The translations under genes were made by a program, and so were the position numbers. A stretch of DNA of 61,113 nt from Pirellulaceae bacterium. Its GTDB lineage: Bacteria; Planctomycetota; Planctomycetia; Pirellulales; Pirellulaceae. Positions 1 through 9,068 of the stretch are shown piece by piece. The stretch's first letter is position 1. Every line of letters starts with the position of its first letter. The notes beneath the pieces are model-generated. The model saw nothing but the letters and a program-made list of their open reading frames with translations. It searched no databases and was not told the DNA's origin. The stretch lies in assembly GCA_022448645.1 (NCBI GenBank), contig JAKVBZ010000023.1:1-61113 (forward strand). The letters are read 5' to 3'.

Positions 1-674
1 GTCGTTTGGCCTTGCCACATATCCCAGTTGAAATGGCTCGGAGGTTGCCTGACCTCGAAAGGGCCTCCTACTTTGTTTTTCCCGAGCACGACGTCGACCC
101 GTTGCAACTCCCCGATACGCCCCTGTCGAACCAATTCGATGGCCAACCTGAAGCGATGGTCACTGCGCTGCCATGAACCAACCTGAACGACACGACCGGT
201 CTCTCGAACGACCTCGGTTAATCGTTTGCCCTCATCGATGGTCAGCGTGAGCGGCTTTTCACAGTAAACGTCCTTGCCGGCCCGACAAGCATCTATCACC
301 ATTTTTGTATGCCAATGATCGGGAGTGCCAATCAGAATCACATCGACATTCTTTTGATTTAAGAGATCACGATAATCTTCAAAAATCTTTGGCGTACTGC
401 CGAATGACGCCCGTCCCTGCTCCCGTACATGCTGGTCGACGTCGCAGAGGCCAACAATGTCTCCGTAAAGCTGTGCTTTGTGCGTGATCACAGATCCTTG
501 GTACCGTAAGCCAATCGCCCCCACACCCAGCCGATTATGGGCCGAGCGTGATGCATCTTGGGCAACCATGCTCGAATGCACGGCTGGGGGAATCAACGCT
601 CCACAAAGTAGTCCGCGTGTTGTCCTACTGAGGAACTTACGACGACTGGACGGGTTGGAAAGAAGGCTCGTCAT
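1..674 (-). CDS. Gfo/Idh/MocA family oxidoreductase, exported, 3' end outside window
   Basis: The frame is open from an ATG at 674 to the window edge, giving 224 visible residues, so the C-terminal domain is missing only because the window stops. The N-terminus carries twin arginines (SSRRKFLS, residues 9-16) and a hydrophobic stretch, as in Tat-exported planctomycete members. The NAD-binding Rossmann segment GVGAIG is near residue 50, GTPDHWH lies at 116-122, and the family Glu-Lys-Pro motif (YCEKP) at 137-141 holds the catalytic Lys. Such enzymes oxidise or reduce sugar hydroxyls with NAD(P). The substrate cannot be read from the sequence. It is transcribed leftward with no partner visible in the window. 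Confidence 0.9.
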   Translation of the reverse strand, partial: MTSLLSNPSSRRKFLSRTTRGLLCGALIPPAVHSSMVAQDASRSAHNRLGVGAIGLRYQGSVITHKAQLYGDIVGLCDVDQHVREQGRASFGSTPKIFEDYRDLLNQKNVDVILIGTPDHWHTKMVIDACRAGKDVYCEKPLTLTIDEGKRLTEVVRETGRVVQVGSWQRSDHRFRLAIELVRQGRIGELQRVDVVLGKNKVGGPFEVRQPPSHFNWDMWQGQT

Positions 675-1248
675 AGAAGCTCGACAAAAGCGAATGGGTT
701 TTGCAGACGGATCGGGAAAAAACACGAGAAACCAGACCGATACGCTATAAGAGACTGAGTCCCGTTAGCCCGACGAGTTTCACGTTCGTTTCACAAAAAC
801 TCCTCCGATTATAGCCGATTGAACTGTTTTCGTTGGAAGGGAATGGTTTTTTTTGCGGCTCTAAATCCATCACGTATTGTATTGGTGTTCTCAGCGACGG
901 CTGGGTCGGGGATACGGTTGCTGTCAAAAATCCCGCAGTGATCGGTAGGATCAAAAACACGCCGAGGGCAGGGGGGTAAGAGCCGAAGTGGTCAATAGAA
1001 AGCGTGCTTCGCCAATCTGTTTGGCCAGCCACCTACGAAGTTCGAATGCAACATACGCCTGCCCAAACGCCTGGCAAAAAACATGGGTTGCTCGTTCTTG
1101 AGGATTGCTGCCAGGCAATGGGTGGAAGCTTCGCCGGATTCGCACTTATGGTCGTGACGAGCGAGACTGTCAGCTAACGCCCTTCACGATTCAGCCTTTC
1201 TTCTGCCGTGAACAGGGATTTCTCAACAGTCTCGAACTGAGATTGTAA

Positions 1249-1518
1249 GGCTACCAGGACGATTTTTACTGGGAGCGATTCGACGACCGGCGGCACGGTG
1301 ATACCTACCAGGATTATCTCTATGGCATGCTGAAAGAAGTTACCAGGCACGACTGAGTCTGGAATCTCGACAGTCATGACCACGCAATACCCACCAAACA
1401 CAAGTTCTTTGAAACGAAAGGCAAGTGGCTAGAAAACTTCATCGTACGGGCCAAGGACTTCAACATCCGCTTCATTGACCCCGAAAAGTACTATGCTGAA
1501 CTGAAAGCAACTGAGTAG
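1249..1518 (+). pseudogene. Broken reading frame, unidentified family
   Basis: After a TAA at 1246 the plus strand reads about 89 codons with protein-like composition, interrupted by one in-frame TGA at 1354-1356 and ending at TAG 1516-1518. The first part reads YQDDFYWERFDDRRHG and the last part ENFIVRAKDFNIRFIDPEKY. The aromatic and charged composition suggests the C-terminal end of a real enzyme, but I do not recognise the family. There is no start codon with a ribosome binding site. It is most likely a decayed fragment. Confidence 0.4.
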
Positions 1519-1929
1519 GAGACGTAGAAAATATCTTCTCGACATTCTTAAGAAGGTCGTCGATGTCGTTCTACCTTGCTCTGGAAGAAATTTCCGACCA
1601 ATGAGGTCGGCTTATTTTTCAATGTGAGCGACCGTTGTCTGAGATGCGTCCGTGCTGCCATCCGTAGCAACGTCCAACTGGGCGACCGTGTCCGCCATGT
1701 TAGTTGTCGATTGGCCAGAACTATTCCCTTATCAACTTAACGACGTTACATTTGGCCGGCGTAGCCGGGACGAAGTTTGACCGAGAGCGGACCGAGTCCA
1801 AAAGGACGTCCTGCTACGGACCTATCGTCGCCGGGACTGTGTTCTGGCTGTGTCGTTGGCACTGCTCACACTTACTCTCGTTCTAAGTGCAGTTCCGGCG
1901 CAACTACTGCGCTACAACGAACATTGAAA

Positions 1930-1962
1930 AACGCCGGTTTGAGAAAAACTCAAACCGGCGTT
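1930..1962 (-). terminator. Rho-independent terminator of the PEP-CTERM gene
   Basis: Perfect 14-bp arms (AACGCCGGTTTGAG, 1930-1943, and its complement at 1949-1962) flank a 5-nt loop. Read on the minus strand, the stem is followed by a short T run. It lies about 37 bp beyond the stop codon of the PEP-CTERM gene at 1999. Confidence 0.88.
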
Positions 1963-1998
1963 GACTACTTGAGTCTGCTTAACACAGAAACAACCGAG

Positions 1999-2676
1999 TT
2001 AGCTGCAACGACGGCGCCACAGGCAAACCAGTAAACCGAAGCCCAGAAGAGCTATCGTGGCCGGTTCCGGGACTTCCGTAATCGTCGCATTCCAACCGAC
2101 AAAGGTGTCGGCCGGGTTAGCAGCATTTCCGGTAACAGCGAGTGTAATGTCAATGACCTGACCGGGTGTAGCGGAGATGGTCGTGGATCCAAACGACGCG
2201 CTGGAATCAGCAGGAGTGGCCACGACAACCGATACACCGTCAACGAGCAGTTGCATTTCACGGTCTGCTTCCCACAATTGGGAGATGGAGGCGTCGATTT
2301 TAACGGCGTTGCTGCCAGCATCGTCGAACGCTGGCACGGTGAACTGCACTCGGCTCGGCCCATGGCCGACGATGCGACGATCGTCATCATTTGGCCAGCC
2401 GCCCCAACCCTGGCTCCAGAATATTCCATATTGGGGAGCTGCCGTGTTGTCAGGATCTGCCCATCCGGCCTGGCCAGAAGCTGCGAGACCGCCATTCGAA
2501 ACTAATAGATCACCATTCGCATTTACAAAGCTGAAATTTCCACTGGGATTAGCTGTCGGCGGTTGGCCGAAACTGTTCCCATAACTGTCAATCATTGCGT
2601 CACCGGCCACCTCCGTCCAGGCTTGGGCACTGGTGACACAGGTTAACAAAACCAGTGCAGTACAGAGACTCTTCAT
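1999..2676 (-). CDS. PEP-CTERM sorting-domain protein
   Basis: A 225-residue exported protein. Residues 1-19 form a signal peptide ending near AQA. The last 25 residues carry the PEP-CTERM signature: VPEPAT, a hydrophobic helix (IALLGFGLLVCL) and a terminal Arg cluster (WRRRC). Such proteins are recognised by an exosortase and released to the outer surface or matrix, often with exopolysaccharide. No exosortase is in the window, so processing must be encoded elsewhere. The central region is beta-rich and mentions no known catalytic motif. The gene stands alone, with a clear terminator downstream and a 16-bp tandem repeat array about 100 bp upstream of its ATG. A second PEP-CTERM protein is at 59436-60242. 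Confidence 0.9.
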   Translation of the reverse strand: MKSLCTALVLLTCVTSAQAWTEVAGDAMIDSYGNSFGQPPTANPSGNFSFVNANGDLLVSNGGLAASGQAGWADPDNTAAPQYGIFWSQGWGGWPNDDDRRIVGHGPSRVQFTVPAFDDAGSNAVKIDASISQLWEADREMQLLVDGVSVVVATPADSSASFGSTTISATPGQVIDITLAVTGNAANPADTFVGWNATITEVPEPATIALLGFGLLVCLWRRRCS

Positions 2677-2776
2677 TTACATTACTCCTCTAAATAAAAA
2701 TCCAAAAAGTTGTTGAGTTTATAGTCAACTCTAAACTAACAGATACTGTCACACACAGCTGCCTTACAAACTCACA

Positions 2777-2911
2777 CATTCATACACTCGCGCATTCATA
2801 CACTCGCGCATCCATACACACGCGCATCCATACACACGCGCATTCATACACACGCGCATTCATACACACGCGCATTCATAAACACGCGCATCCATAAACA
2901 CGCGCATCCAT
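2777..2911. repeat. 16-bp tandem repeat, about 8.4 copies
   Basis: The unit CATTCATACACACGCG repeats head to tail eight times with a partial ninth copy. Copies differ only at a few places (CATT/CATC, ACTC/ACAC, ATAC/ATAA), and neighbouring copies share variants, as in stepwise duplication. No spacers are present, so it is not a CRISPR array. It lies 5' of the PEP-CTERM gene, in non-coding sequence. Confidence 0.92.
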
Positions 2912-3031
2912 TTGCCGCAGCCCCTCGATCGCCCTAATCAGACGAATACGACCATATTAAAACGACGAAATGCCGTTGGACCTATAAACGCAACAATTCC
3001 ATAAAATGGAAATTGAAGACACTGGGGCAAT

Positions 3032-3099
3032 AAAAAAGGCCTTGGAAAAATCTCCTCCCCAGGCAAACGCCATCGGAAGAGGAAATTTTTCAAGACCTT
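3032..3099 (-). terminator. Imperfect hairpin with T run, terminator-like on the minus strand
   Basis: The arms AAGGCCTTGGAAAAATCTCC (from 3036) and GGAAATTTTTCAAGACCTT (3081-3099) pair with a few mismatches. Read on the minus strand the hairpin is followed by six T (3037-3032). It could stop leftward transcription arriving from the IS1380 remnant and the dehydrogenase gene. Confidence 0.5.
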
Positions 3100-3404
3100 A
3101 ATTACTGACAGTGGCTTCTCACAATATTGGGATATTTTTCAACGGTGTACTTATTGTAATCCACAATCAGGTCGTGTCAATGCTTTAAGTCTGGGATTCC
3201 CCTTGGTGTTAAGCCAAATGAAGCCTAGGACTGCTACAGGCAAATTTTCTCTGCCCACCTGAACTCTTAACATCACGTTCTCTCTCCGGGTCTATATCGC
3301 CGGCTGCATTTTCTGAGCTTTTTCGACCCCGGAAGCGTCCTCAGGCTCGGCTGGGCAGCTAGTGTCGCCCTGAAGCGAACTGAACACCACAGTCGACGCG
3401 TAGT

Positions 3405-3740
3405 TGTCCCTGTTGTCTTTGAACGTGCGGCAGGAGAGCATCGTCCACTTCACGACGTTCTTGCCTTCCTTGATCTACTGCTCGACCGTACCGCGACTAT
3501 TGTAAAACGTCCACAAGTTCTTCGACTGCCTGGCCAGATTGGTCCCGATAAATCCGACACGGGTAAACAACTGGCCCGCGTACCATTCGTCCTTCACCAC
3601 GACTTGGCTTGACAAGAAAACTGTAGTAGAAGACCTTCGGCTTGTGCGAGGAACGACCAACAGTCCGCTTCATAAGATGCGAGATTAGCCACTCTAAAAC
3701 CACATTGTGCTGGCAATGATCTCCGAAGAACCTTCCCAAA
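3405..3740 (-). pseudogene. IS1380-family transposase remnant
   Basis: On the minus strand the fragments VVKDEWYAGQLFTRVGFIGT, TNLARQSKN, FYNSRGTVEQ and IKEGKNVVKWTMLSCRTF follow one another in the order seen near the C-terminus of IS1380-type DDE transposases (GQLFPRVGFIVTNL, FYNxRGTxEQxIKEGKNAxKWTRLSC). The reading is broken by a stop directly after TVEQ (about 3476) and by a frameshift near 3600, and the sequence stops matching after about 3405. Both the N-terminal part and the element's ends are missing, so this is a dead fragment. The family call rests on motif memory and is fairly secure. Confidence 0.75.
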
Positions 3741-3951
3741 CGATGCCAGGCTACCGATCTTTGTCCTGTCGAAGAAAAAGGTCATCAAGGAGCTTGTCTG
3801 ATACTGGCTCTCCGTCACAAGCCCCCGCTGTGCCCCTGACATGAGAGCCGAAGAGAGCATCCATTGCGATGAAAGTACGTGGGGAAAGGCTTACTACATT
3901 TCCGTGATCGCTACGCACTTTGTTGACCGTACTTTAGACCGCTGCAGACTC

Positions 3952-5046
3952 TCATGAGTCACGCCGATTTCGTCCAATCTGGTCGGCCATTTTCAACGCC
4001 GCGAAAACATCGGCCGGTAACACAGGAAATGGTTCATGGTGAATGGTTTCACCTTCGCCACACGACGCTTTGGCAACAACATGCAGATCATCATCACTCG
4101 CATCGCTGACGCCGATCTCGGCTAGTGTCGTAGGCAGACCGATGGATTCGCAAAAGTCGTAAACGTCATCAATCAATTCACTGGAACGATCCGCCAGGCA
4201 CAACCCGGCCAACACGCCGATAGCGACCTTCTCACCGTGATAATAATCGTGCGTGCCATGAAGCCGTGTCAACCCATTGTGAATGGAATGAGCTGACGCG
4301 AGACCGCCACTTTCGAATCCTAGACCGCTAAGCAACGTATTCGCTTCGACGACATGAGAAAAGGCAGGCGTCACCACATTCTGCTCGCACGACGTTTTGG
4401 CCGCCACACCGTATTCGAGGATGGTGTCGTAACAGAGCCGCGCAAGACCATATCCGGCCAGCGTCCCCAATCCGCCACATTGATTGTCGCTATACGATTG
4501 TCGACACGATTCAGCTTCGAACCTGGTCGCTAAGGCATCGCCCATGCCAGCAATGAGAAACCGCACAGGAGCTTCGGCAACCACACATGTATCCACGAGC
4601 ACCAGATCGGGGTTGCGTGGAAGAAACAAGTAACGTGTAAATGCACCCTCGCGAGTGTAGATTACCGACACCGCGCTGGTCGGCGCATCGGTAGAGGCGA
4701 TGGTCGGAACAATTGCCACACGAGTATCGGCTTTGTGTCCCACTGCCTTCGCCGTGTCGATCACCTTGCCACCCCCCAAACCAATGACCAAATCACATTG
4801 ATGGCCGTGGGCGATGCCAGTAAGCCTGTCAATCTCGTCGTCGCTACACTCACCACCAAAGCGTTCCAACGTCATCTTGAATCGTTCGCTCCACAGGTCT
4901 TGGTAAGTCGGTACGATCGACTCCAATGCTGTCCCGCCGGCTACAACCAGTGCGTTCGTTCCGAGCCTGGCAGCTTCTTCGCCCAAATCGAGCAGCGCCC
5001 CTTCACGCTGAACATATCTCCCGGGAAAAATCGCTGTCTGTTTCAT
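3952..5046 (-). CDS. gldA: Glycerol dehydrogenase-like iron/zinc alcohol dehydrogenase
   Basis: A 364-residue cytoplasmic protein of the usual family length. The NAD-binding loop GLGGGK is at 89-94 and the STD(A)PTS segment at 118-124. The metal ligands expected for glycerol dehydrogenase are all present: Asp170 (GMGDALA), His253 (SAHSIHNGL) and His270 (DYYHGEK). The known reaction is NAD-dependent oxidation of glycerol to dihydroxyacetone, but close relatives act on other polyols, so the substrate is inferred. No glycerol kinase or dihydroxyacetone kinase lies nearby. The start ATG at 5046 gives the standard N-terminus of the family. Confidence 0.88.
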   Translation of the reverse strand: MKQTAIFPGRYVQREGALLDLGEEAARLGTNALVVAGGTALESIVPTYQDLWSERFKMTLERFGGECSDDEIDRLTGIAHGHQCDLVIGLGGGKVIDTAKAVGHKADTRVAIVPTIASTDAPTSAVSVIYTREGAFTRYLFLPRNPDLVLVDTCVVAEAPVRFLIAGMGDALATRFEAESCRQSYSDNQCGGLGTLAGYGLARLCYDTILEYGVAAKTSCEQNVVTPAFSHVVEANTLLSGLGFESGGLASAHSIHNGLTRLHGTHDYYHGEKVAIGVLAGLCLADRSSELIDDVYDFCESIGLPTTLAEIGVSDASDDDLHVVAKASCGEGETIHHEPFPVLPADVFAALKMADQIGRNRRDS

Positions 5047-5352
5047 CTCGATTCAGATCCTCTCTGCAGTTTATCGAGTTGGCAATCCTGTGTGACGAGA
5101 TTTAAAGTTCCGTTTGCGACTAATGCAGTTATGGCTTTCATCATGTTTTGCTCAGGTGTAATTTTTCCAGTTCCAACACTCCTGCCAGAGCAGCAACGTC
5201 GACAGCGAGACCTCGAAGACGCCATTGGTTTTCCCAGAGAAACAATTAGCTCCAAGAATCCAACCTTGACTGATTCAGTCCTCTGAGCCGCATAGCAGAC
5301 AAATTCGCTAGCGACAGGGCAGCGTTGAACTAAATCGTGTGTAGAAAAAATC
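5047..5352. other. Intergenic sequence without a recognised gene
   Basis: A minus-strand frame crosses this stretch (5417 to 5043), but its first third is the out-of-frame reading of the Amt remnant and the rest has no motif. I see no supported feature. Confidence 0.5.
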
Positions 5353-5820
5353 TCACGGCCCACGGTTGGCACTGCGCATCCTACCCAGAAAACCTTCCGG
5401 ACCGGCACGAACACCATATTGCATCAGATCAAGGCTGTCCATCTCCTCGTGACGAAATACACGGAAACCCGTGGTCATCTTGAGCAGCACCAAAAAGCAG
5501 TAGCTCAATAGAAACGCCCCAGGAACGCAACCACCACGCCCAAAAACTGCGTGAAAAACAATCGATCTTTGCCACCGATCATCCCACCTTCTGTGGCAAA
5601 GAGTTCCTCAGCCAAAGTTCCTCAAGCACCGCAAACTCCATCGGCTGATACTACATCGACGGGATCGTCGGTGCAGAGACCGTTGACTACTTTTCCAGCG
5701 ATTCGCTCCGGATGGATACCATCCCAAAGCTCGAATCTAGCGGAACCTTCTGATAGATCGCCGTCTGGAGTGAGATTTGTCCCTTCCTTGGCACTGGTAA
5801 TCGCGACCAAGGCCAACTAA
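5353..5820 (-). pseudogene. Decayed ammonium transporter (Amt), C-terminal part
   Basis: Minus-strand translation shows the pieces LVAITSAKEGTNLTPD, CTDDPVDVVSADGVCGA, GTLAEELFA, FFTQFLGVVVAFLG, LLSYCFLVLLKMTTGFRVF and HEEMDSLDLMQYGVRAGPEG in order. They match the last third of Amt proteins (ALVAITAGC, DDPVDAVSVHGVCGxWGTL, TQFLGV, GLRVxxEEExxGLDxxxHG). The conserved His of DDPVxxxSVHG is replaced (SADG), the Trp after VCGA is a stop, and there are further stops and at least one frameshift. The reading ends at a TGA at 5353-5355. The break at 5820 abuts the start of the plus-strand gene at 5831. An intact amt (6945-8351) lies 1.1 kb away on the same strand but is not a close copy. Confidence 0.8.
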
Positions 5821-5830
5821 AACTTAGAAC

Positions 5831-6484
5831 ATGAACATACGAACCATTTTCGTTCTTGCCGTTTTCTTTTCCGGGTTGGTGTCCGCTCTTCGCGCCCATG
5901 AGGACGAAGTTGCCATCCCCCTGGAGTCTCCCGACGGCTGGCGCGGCGAAACGATAGCGATCCCGCCCAACTTCGCTCCAGACATGAAATTTCGTGGGGT
6001 CGAGAAGATCCGTTTTGCCCCAGGAATGTTCAACTCGAATTCCGAGACTTTCTTCTCCTATGTTTTTGTGTTTCGCTTAGACGAGAAAGAGAATCTGGCT
6101 CTTGAGGTGATTGAGAGGGAGATCCTGGTCTACTACCGTGGACTTGCAAAGGCAGTGGGTGGGGAAGACATCAAGACGGAAGAGTTCACTCTGGAACTAA
6201 AGAAGGTGGAACAGGAAAAAGGAAAGAAAAGAAAGCCGGCTGCAGTCACCGCCACAGCTGGAATCCTCGACTGGGTTGAGCCCTTCGTGACCCAAAAGCC
6301 ACAAAAACTCCGCCTCGAAATCCATACCTGGAAGGACGACGTGGAAAGGTATAGCTATCTCTTCTGTTGCGCCTCTCCCGCCGCACCGGACAAGGAAATC
6401 TGGAAAGAGATGCGAGAAGTACGGAAACAATTTCTGAAGAGCATCCCTGCCGACGTGCCTTCGGAGTCTAGCGAAGCGCCCTGA
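5831..6484 (+). CDS. Secreted protein of unknown function
   Basis: A 217-residue protein with a clean signal peptide (MNIRTIFVLAVFFSGLVSA, then LRAHEDE). The mature part holds a beta-rich N-terminal segment ending around YVFVFRLDEKEN, then mixed alpha/beta sequence with a Lys/Glu-rich linker (EQEKGKKRKP, about 130-140) and a pair of adjacent Cys (FCCASP) near residue 177. The layout resembles hypothetical secreted proteins seen in Planctomycetes and Verrucomicrobia, but I cannot assign a function. It stands alone on the plus strand between a dead and a live amt gene. The ATG is 10 bp beyond the edge of the Amt remnant. Confidence 0.75.
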   Translation: MNIRTIFVLAVFFSGLVSALRAHEDEVAIPLESPDGWRGETIAIPPNFAPDMKFRGVEKIRFAPGMFNSNSETFFSYVFVFRLDEKENLALEVIEREILVYYRGLAKAVGGEDIKTEEFTLELKKVEQEKGKKRKPAAVTATAGILDWVEPFVTQKPQKLRLEIHTWKDDVERYSYLFCCASPAAPDKEIWKEMREVRKQFLKSIPADVPSESSEAP

Positions 6485-6729
6485 CCATCGTGCTGGCCTA
6501 GCGAAGACTGTTGAATTGACCGTTTCGGGGGTTCACGGCAACCGACAGTTGAACGGATTTGTCAATTTCCGAAGCACTCAGGGATGACCTCGTGCGTCTT
6601 ACCAGCCACCTTGTTTGTTCGAACTGACAACTTCAGTATGGTGACTGCAGCGCGGGAACATTCGAGCACCAACTGACATATCGAGTTCCGGAGCGCATGA
6701 CGCGGTCTCGGTTCGTCCCCCAAACACAT

Positions 6730-6948
6730 TCATTCTCGTTCAATGCGTGCAGGTGCTTCTTCAACACGCAAGGCTGTCCTCTCCGCTTCGTACTTGTGTC
6801 TTTCCAGGTACAGTTTCCACACAAAGAAACCGACGAAGGACAGCAGGCAGCAGATGGTCATCAACAACTCGTATCCCCCAAATGGATACAGCGGCCCCAA
6901 ACTGCTCGGGTCCGCGGGCCAGTTCTCAAAGCTTCCCGTACCAGTCAT
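6730..6948 (-). CDS. Small single-pass membrane protein coupled to Amt
   Basis: A 72-residue protein. Residues 1-24 are polar and rich in Pro, Gly and Ser; one membrane helix spans about 26-46 (GGYELLMTICCLLSFVGFFV); the tail is a charged amphipathic segment (WKLYLERHKYEAERTALRVE). Its ATG overlaps the amt stop codon in an ATGA arrangement, a strong sign of translational coupling and shared function. No P-II (GlnK) gene is present, which would be the usual partner. It may help assemble or regulate Amt at the membrane; that role is inferred only from position and shape. Confidence 0.7.
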   Translation of the reverse strand: MTGTGSFENWPADPSSLGPLYPFGGYELLMTICCLLSFVGFFVWKLYLERHKYEAERTALRVEEAPARIERE

Positions 6949-8351
6949 CGGCTCACCTCGCTTTTCAGCATAACAAGTTCTCGTTGGGCCTTTTCGATAT
7001 CGGACAGGTTTTGTGAATCATCTTGGTCGATCGCGTGATCCAATCCGGCGACTTCGACTTCGCGCGGAATCCGCAGGATCCCTAAGTACTTGAGCAGCCA
7101 GGTGACGATATAACAGGGAACAAAACCGAGCCCGAAGAACATGATTGCCGCCCCGCAGATTTGTCCCCACGGAGTGATGGAAGCATACCCTTCGGTCTGT
7201 GAACTGGGATACCCCCAGAGCAGAAAGCCGGCAACAATGACGCCGATAGACCCGCAGTAACCATGGATGGCCACGGCACCAACGGCGTCGTCGATCTTGA
7301 ATTTACGCTCGACCCAATAGTGCAGTTTGTAGCCGCAATACACGCCCAGCATGCCAATGAAAAAGGCTTGCAACGGATGATAGAGGTCGTTGCCGGCCGA
7401 TGCCGTGATGATACCCCCTAAACCACCTTGGAAGGACCAGAAAGCGTCACCACGGGACACCCAGTAACCCATGATCAGTCCACCGGCTAGTGACATCAGA
7501 AAGTTGAACGTGATGGCACTGAGGGTCGTGGGCGTCAAGTAAATGGTAGTGGCTGAAAAAAATGAACCACCATCGCTCGCGATGTTCATGATGGGAATAT
7601 TACAAGCGGCGTAGAATCCCCAAAACCCGGTGAAAATCAGGAACATCCCGATCGCGACCATCCAGATGTTATGAGCGGGAATGACTCTGGGGGTACCGTC
7701 CTCTCGGAACCTTCCGATCCGTGGCCCCAGGTGCAGCAAAATGGCCAATGCCGATCCACCGGACAGACCGTGGATCACCCCAGACGCATAGGCGTCGTGG
7801 TATCCCAGGATCTTCACCATCCAACCGGAATCCGACCAGCCCCAGGCTGCATCGATCACCCAAGTGATGCAGCCTACAAAGACTGCTAAAATCCAGAATG
7901 CGGCGGAGCGAATCCGTTCGATCACGGCACCGGAAAGAATGGATCCGGCCGTCCAGGAGAACAAGAGAAACGCGGCCCAGAAAACACCGTTCATGCGAGC
8001 CCAAAGCGCCGTGTCCTCGGCACTCAGGTTTTCGCTCGCGGGCTGTCCACCCAGATGCGTTCCCATCAGCTCACTCCAAGGCACCGACCACGGCGCGTCC
8101 TTGAGACCGCCGGTAATGCCAGGACCATTCTGCATCGCAAAATAGAGCCACCAGCCAAACAGGTAAAAGCCGACGGTGATCACCGGGATCAACATTGCAT
8201 TTTTCATCAGTGTGTTGACTTTGTTTTTGTCACGAGCCACGCCGACTTCGTACAGGCAGAATCCAACGTGAATCAAAAACATCATCACGACTGTCACCCA
8301 GTAATAAAACTCAGTAAAGATCACGCTCAGGGCGCTGAGTTCATTGTCCAT
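6945..8351 (-). CDS. amt: Ammonium transporter
   Basis: A 468-residue polytopic inner-membrane protein of the Amt/MEP/Rh family with eleven or more membrane helices. The two pore histidines are present: His194 in GVIHGLSGGSALA and His363 in GAVAIHGYCGSIG. The acidic residue needed for substrate recruitment is likely Asp186 (HDAYASG). The loop at 75-115 is longer than in Escherichia coli AmtB and the DDPVGA segment reads DDAVGA. It moves ammonium into the cytoplasm for assimilation. The last four bases overlap the start of a 72-aa membrane protein. The ATG at 8351 is preceded by GGGAGAATGGAACT, a good ribosome binding site. Confidence 0.95.
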   Translation of the reverse strand: MDNELSALSVIFTEFYYWVTVVMMFLIHVGFCLYEVGVARDKNKVNTLMKNAMLIPVITVGFYLFGWWLYFAMQNGPGITGGLKDAPWSVPWSELMGTHLGGQPASENLSAEDTALWARMNGVFWAAFLLFSWTAGSILSGAVIERIRSAAFWILAVFVGCITWVIDAAWGWSDSGWMVKILGYHDAYASGVIHGLSGGSALAILLHLGPRIGRFREDGTPRVIPAHNIWMVAIGMFLIFTGFWGFYAACNIPIMNIASDGGSFFSATTIYLTPTTLSAITFNFLMSLAGGLIMGYWVSRGDAFWSFQGGLGGIITASAGNDLYHPLQAFFIGMLGVYCGYKLHYWVERKFKIDDAVGAVAIHGYCGSIGVIVAGFLLWGYPSSQTEGYASITPWGQICGAAIMFFGLGFVPCYIVTWLLKYLGILRIPREVEVAGLDHAIDQDDSQNLSDIEKAQRELVMLKSEVSR

Positions 8352-9068
8352 AGTTCCATTCTCCCAGTTTCATCCATTTTGCCTTAGCGTAGCACGACAG
8401 GTTGGTCCGATATTGGGTTGGTTCAGCCGAAACGCGGTGGATGTTGCGTTTCCACAGGTGTGCAATACCCAATGCCAACCGGCACATTCTGCCATTTTCT
8501 CTCCGAGTTCTCGACCGCCGTGCCCGCCGAATGGCGACGCTCACGACTCAGACAGCTGATGGTTGTAGTCTACGACACGCCGCGAGAAATAGTGGTCTTC
8601 CCACAGCCGTGGAAAATCTGCTTCGACGATGCTTGCCATGGAGCCGGCAACGACGAGACGAACTCGACTGACAGGAATTTTGATTTCCCACGAGTCTACC
8701 AGCAAAAGCCACTAATTCAACGTGTGGGTGTGCTGCATGCACCTGGATAGACGCAGAATACGCTTCGAGCCCACTGCTGGTGCGCATCGCACGCGAGCAG
8801 ATCCGTTTCGGCATGATGAGAAGATCTCCACAAACGGGACGATGTCGGTGTAGGTCAGCTCCGACGGTGCGGCCTGGTACTGTAAATCGAGCGGAGAGAG
8901 GATCTCTTTCCGACCGTGTACAAGAGCAATACGCGATACCGATTGGCGAGTCCGTGAAGAGAGCACACGTTCGAGGGCGTCGTTCACAAGTACGAAGCCG
9001 CCCTGTCCTATCTATCCTTCTCACGGCTTGCGTATTTTGAGAGTGTCCTCTATCGGGAGTACGCGCCT
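8352..9068. other. Intergenic region between amt and the exopolysaccharide operon
   Basis: About 700 bp without a supportable gene. Two minus-strand frames of 90 and 170 codons overlap here in different phases; neither has family motifs, and the longer one is Arg/Cys/Ser-rich as expected for a shadow frame. The interval holds one copy of the dispersed palindromic motif (8672-8697). Confidence 0.55.
8670..8699 (-). repeat. Dispersed double-palindrome motif, copy 1
   Basis: On the minus strand it reads TGGTAGACTCGTGGGAAAT then CAAAATTCCTGTCAG. It shares the GAAATCAAAATTCCTRTCAG core and the TGGTAGACT lead with copy 4. The first palindrome is degraded here. Confidence 0.55.

Larger units (their letters stand above)
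675..1998. other. Long intergenic region with decayed sequence
   Basis: No intact gene is seen between the oxidoreductase start and the PEP-CTERM stop. It contains one recognisable broken frame (1249-1518, listed separately), a small hairpin around 1596-1612, and the PEP-CTERM terminator (1930-1962). Other open frames here are short, lack ribosome binding sites and have no family motifs I recognise. Confidence 0.6.

Noticed and set aside
1354..1356. In-frame TGA in the remnant at 1249-1518 as another selenocysteine codon
   Set aside because: No hairpin of SECIS form follows, there is no start codon, and the fragment looks decayed.
2777..2911. Regular repeat resembling a CRISPR array
   Set aside because: Units of 16 bp join directly with no spacers, and no cas genes are near.
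5043..5417. Minus-strand frame of 124 codons between Amt remnant and dehydrogenase
   Set aside because: Its first part is the wrong phase of the Amt remnant, and the rest lacks motifs.
8465..8482. Sigma-54-like promoter upstream of amt (TTGGCATTGGGTATTGCA on the minus strand)
   Set aside because: The distance between the GG and GC elements is 11 nt instead of the strict 10, so activity is doubtful.
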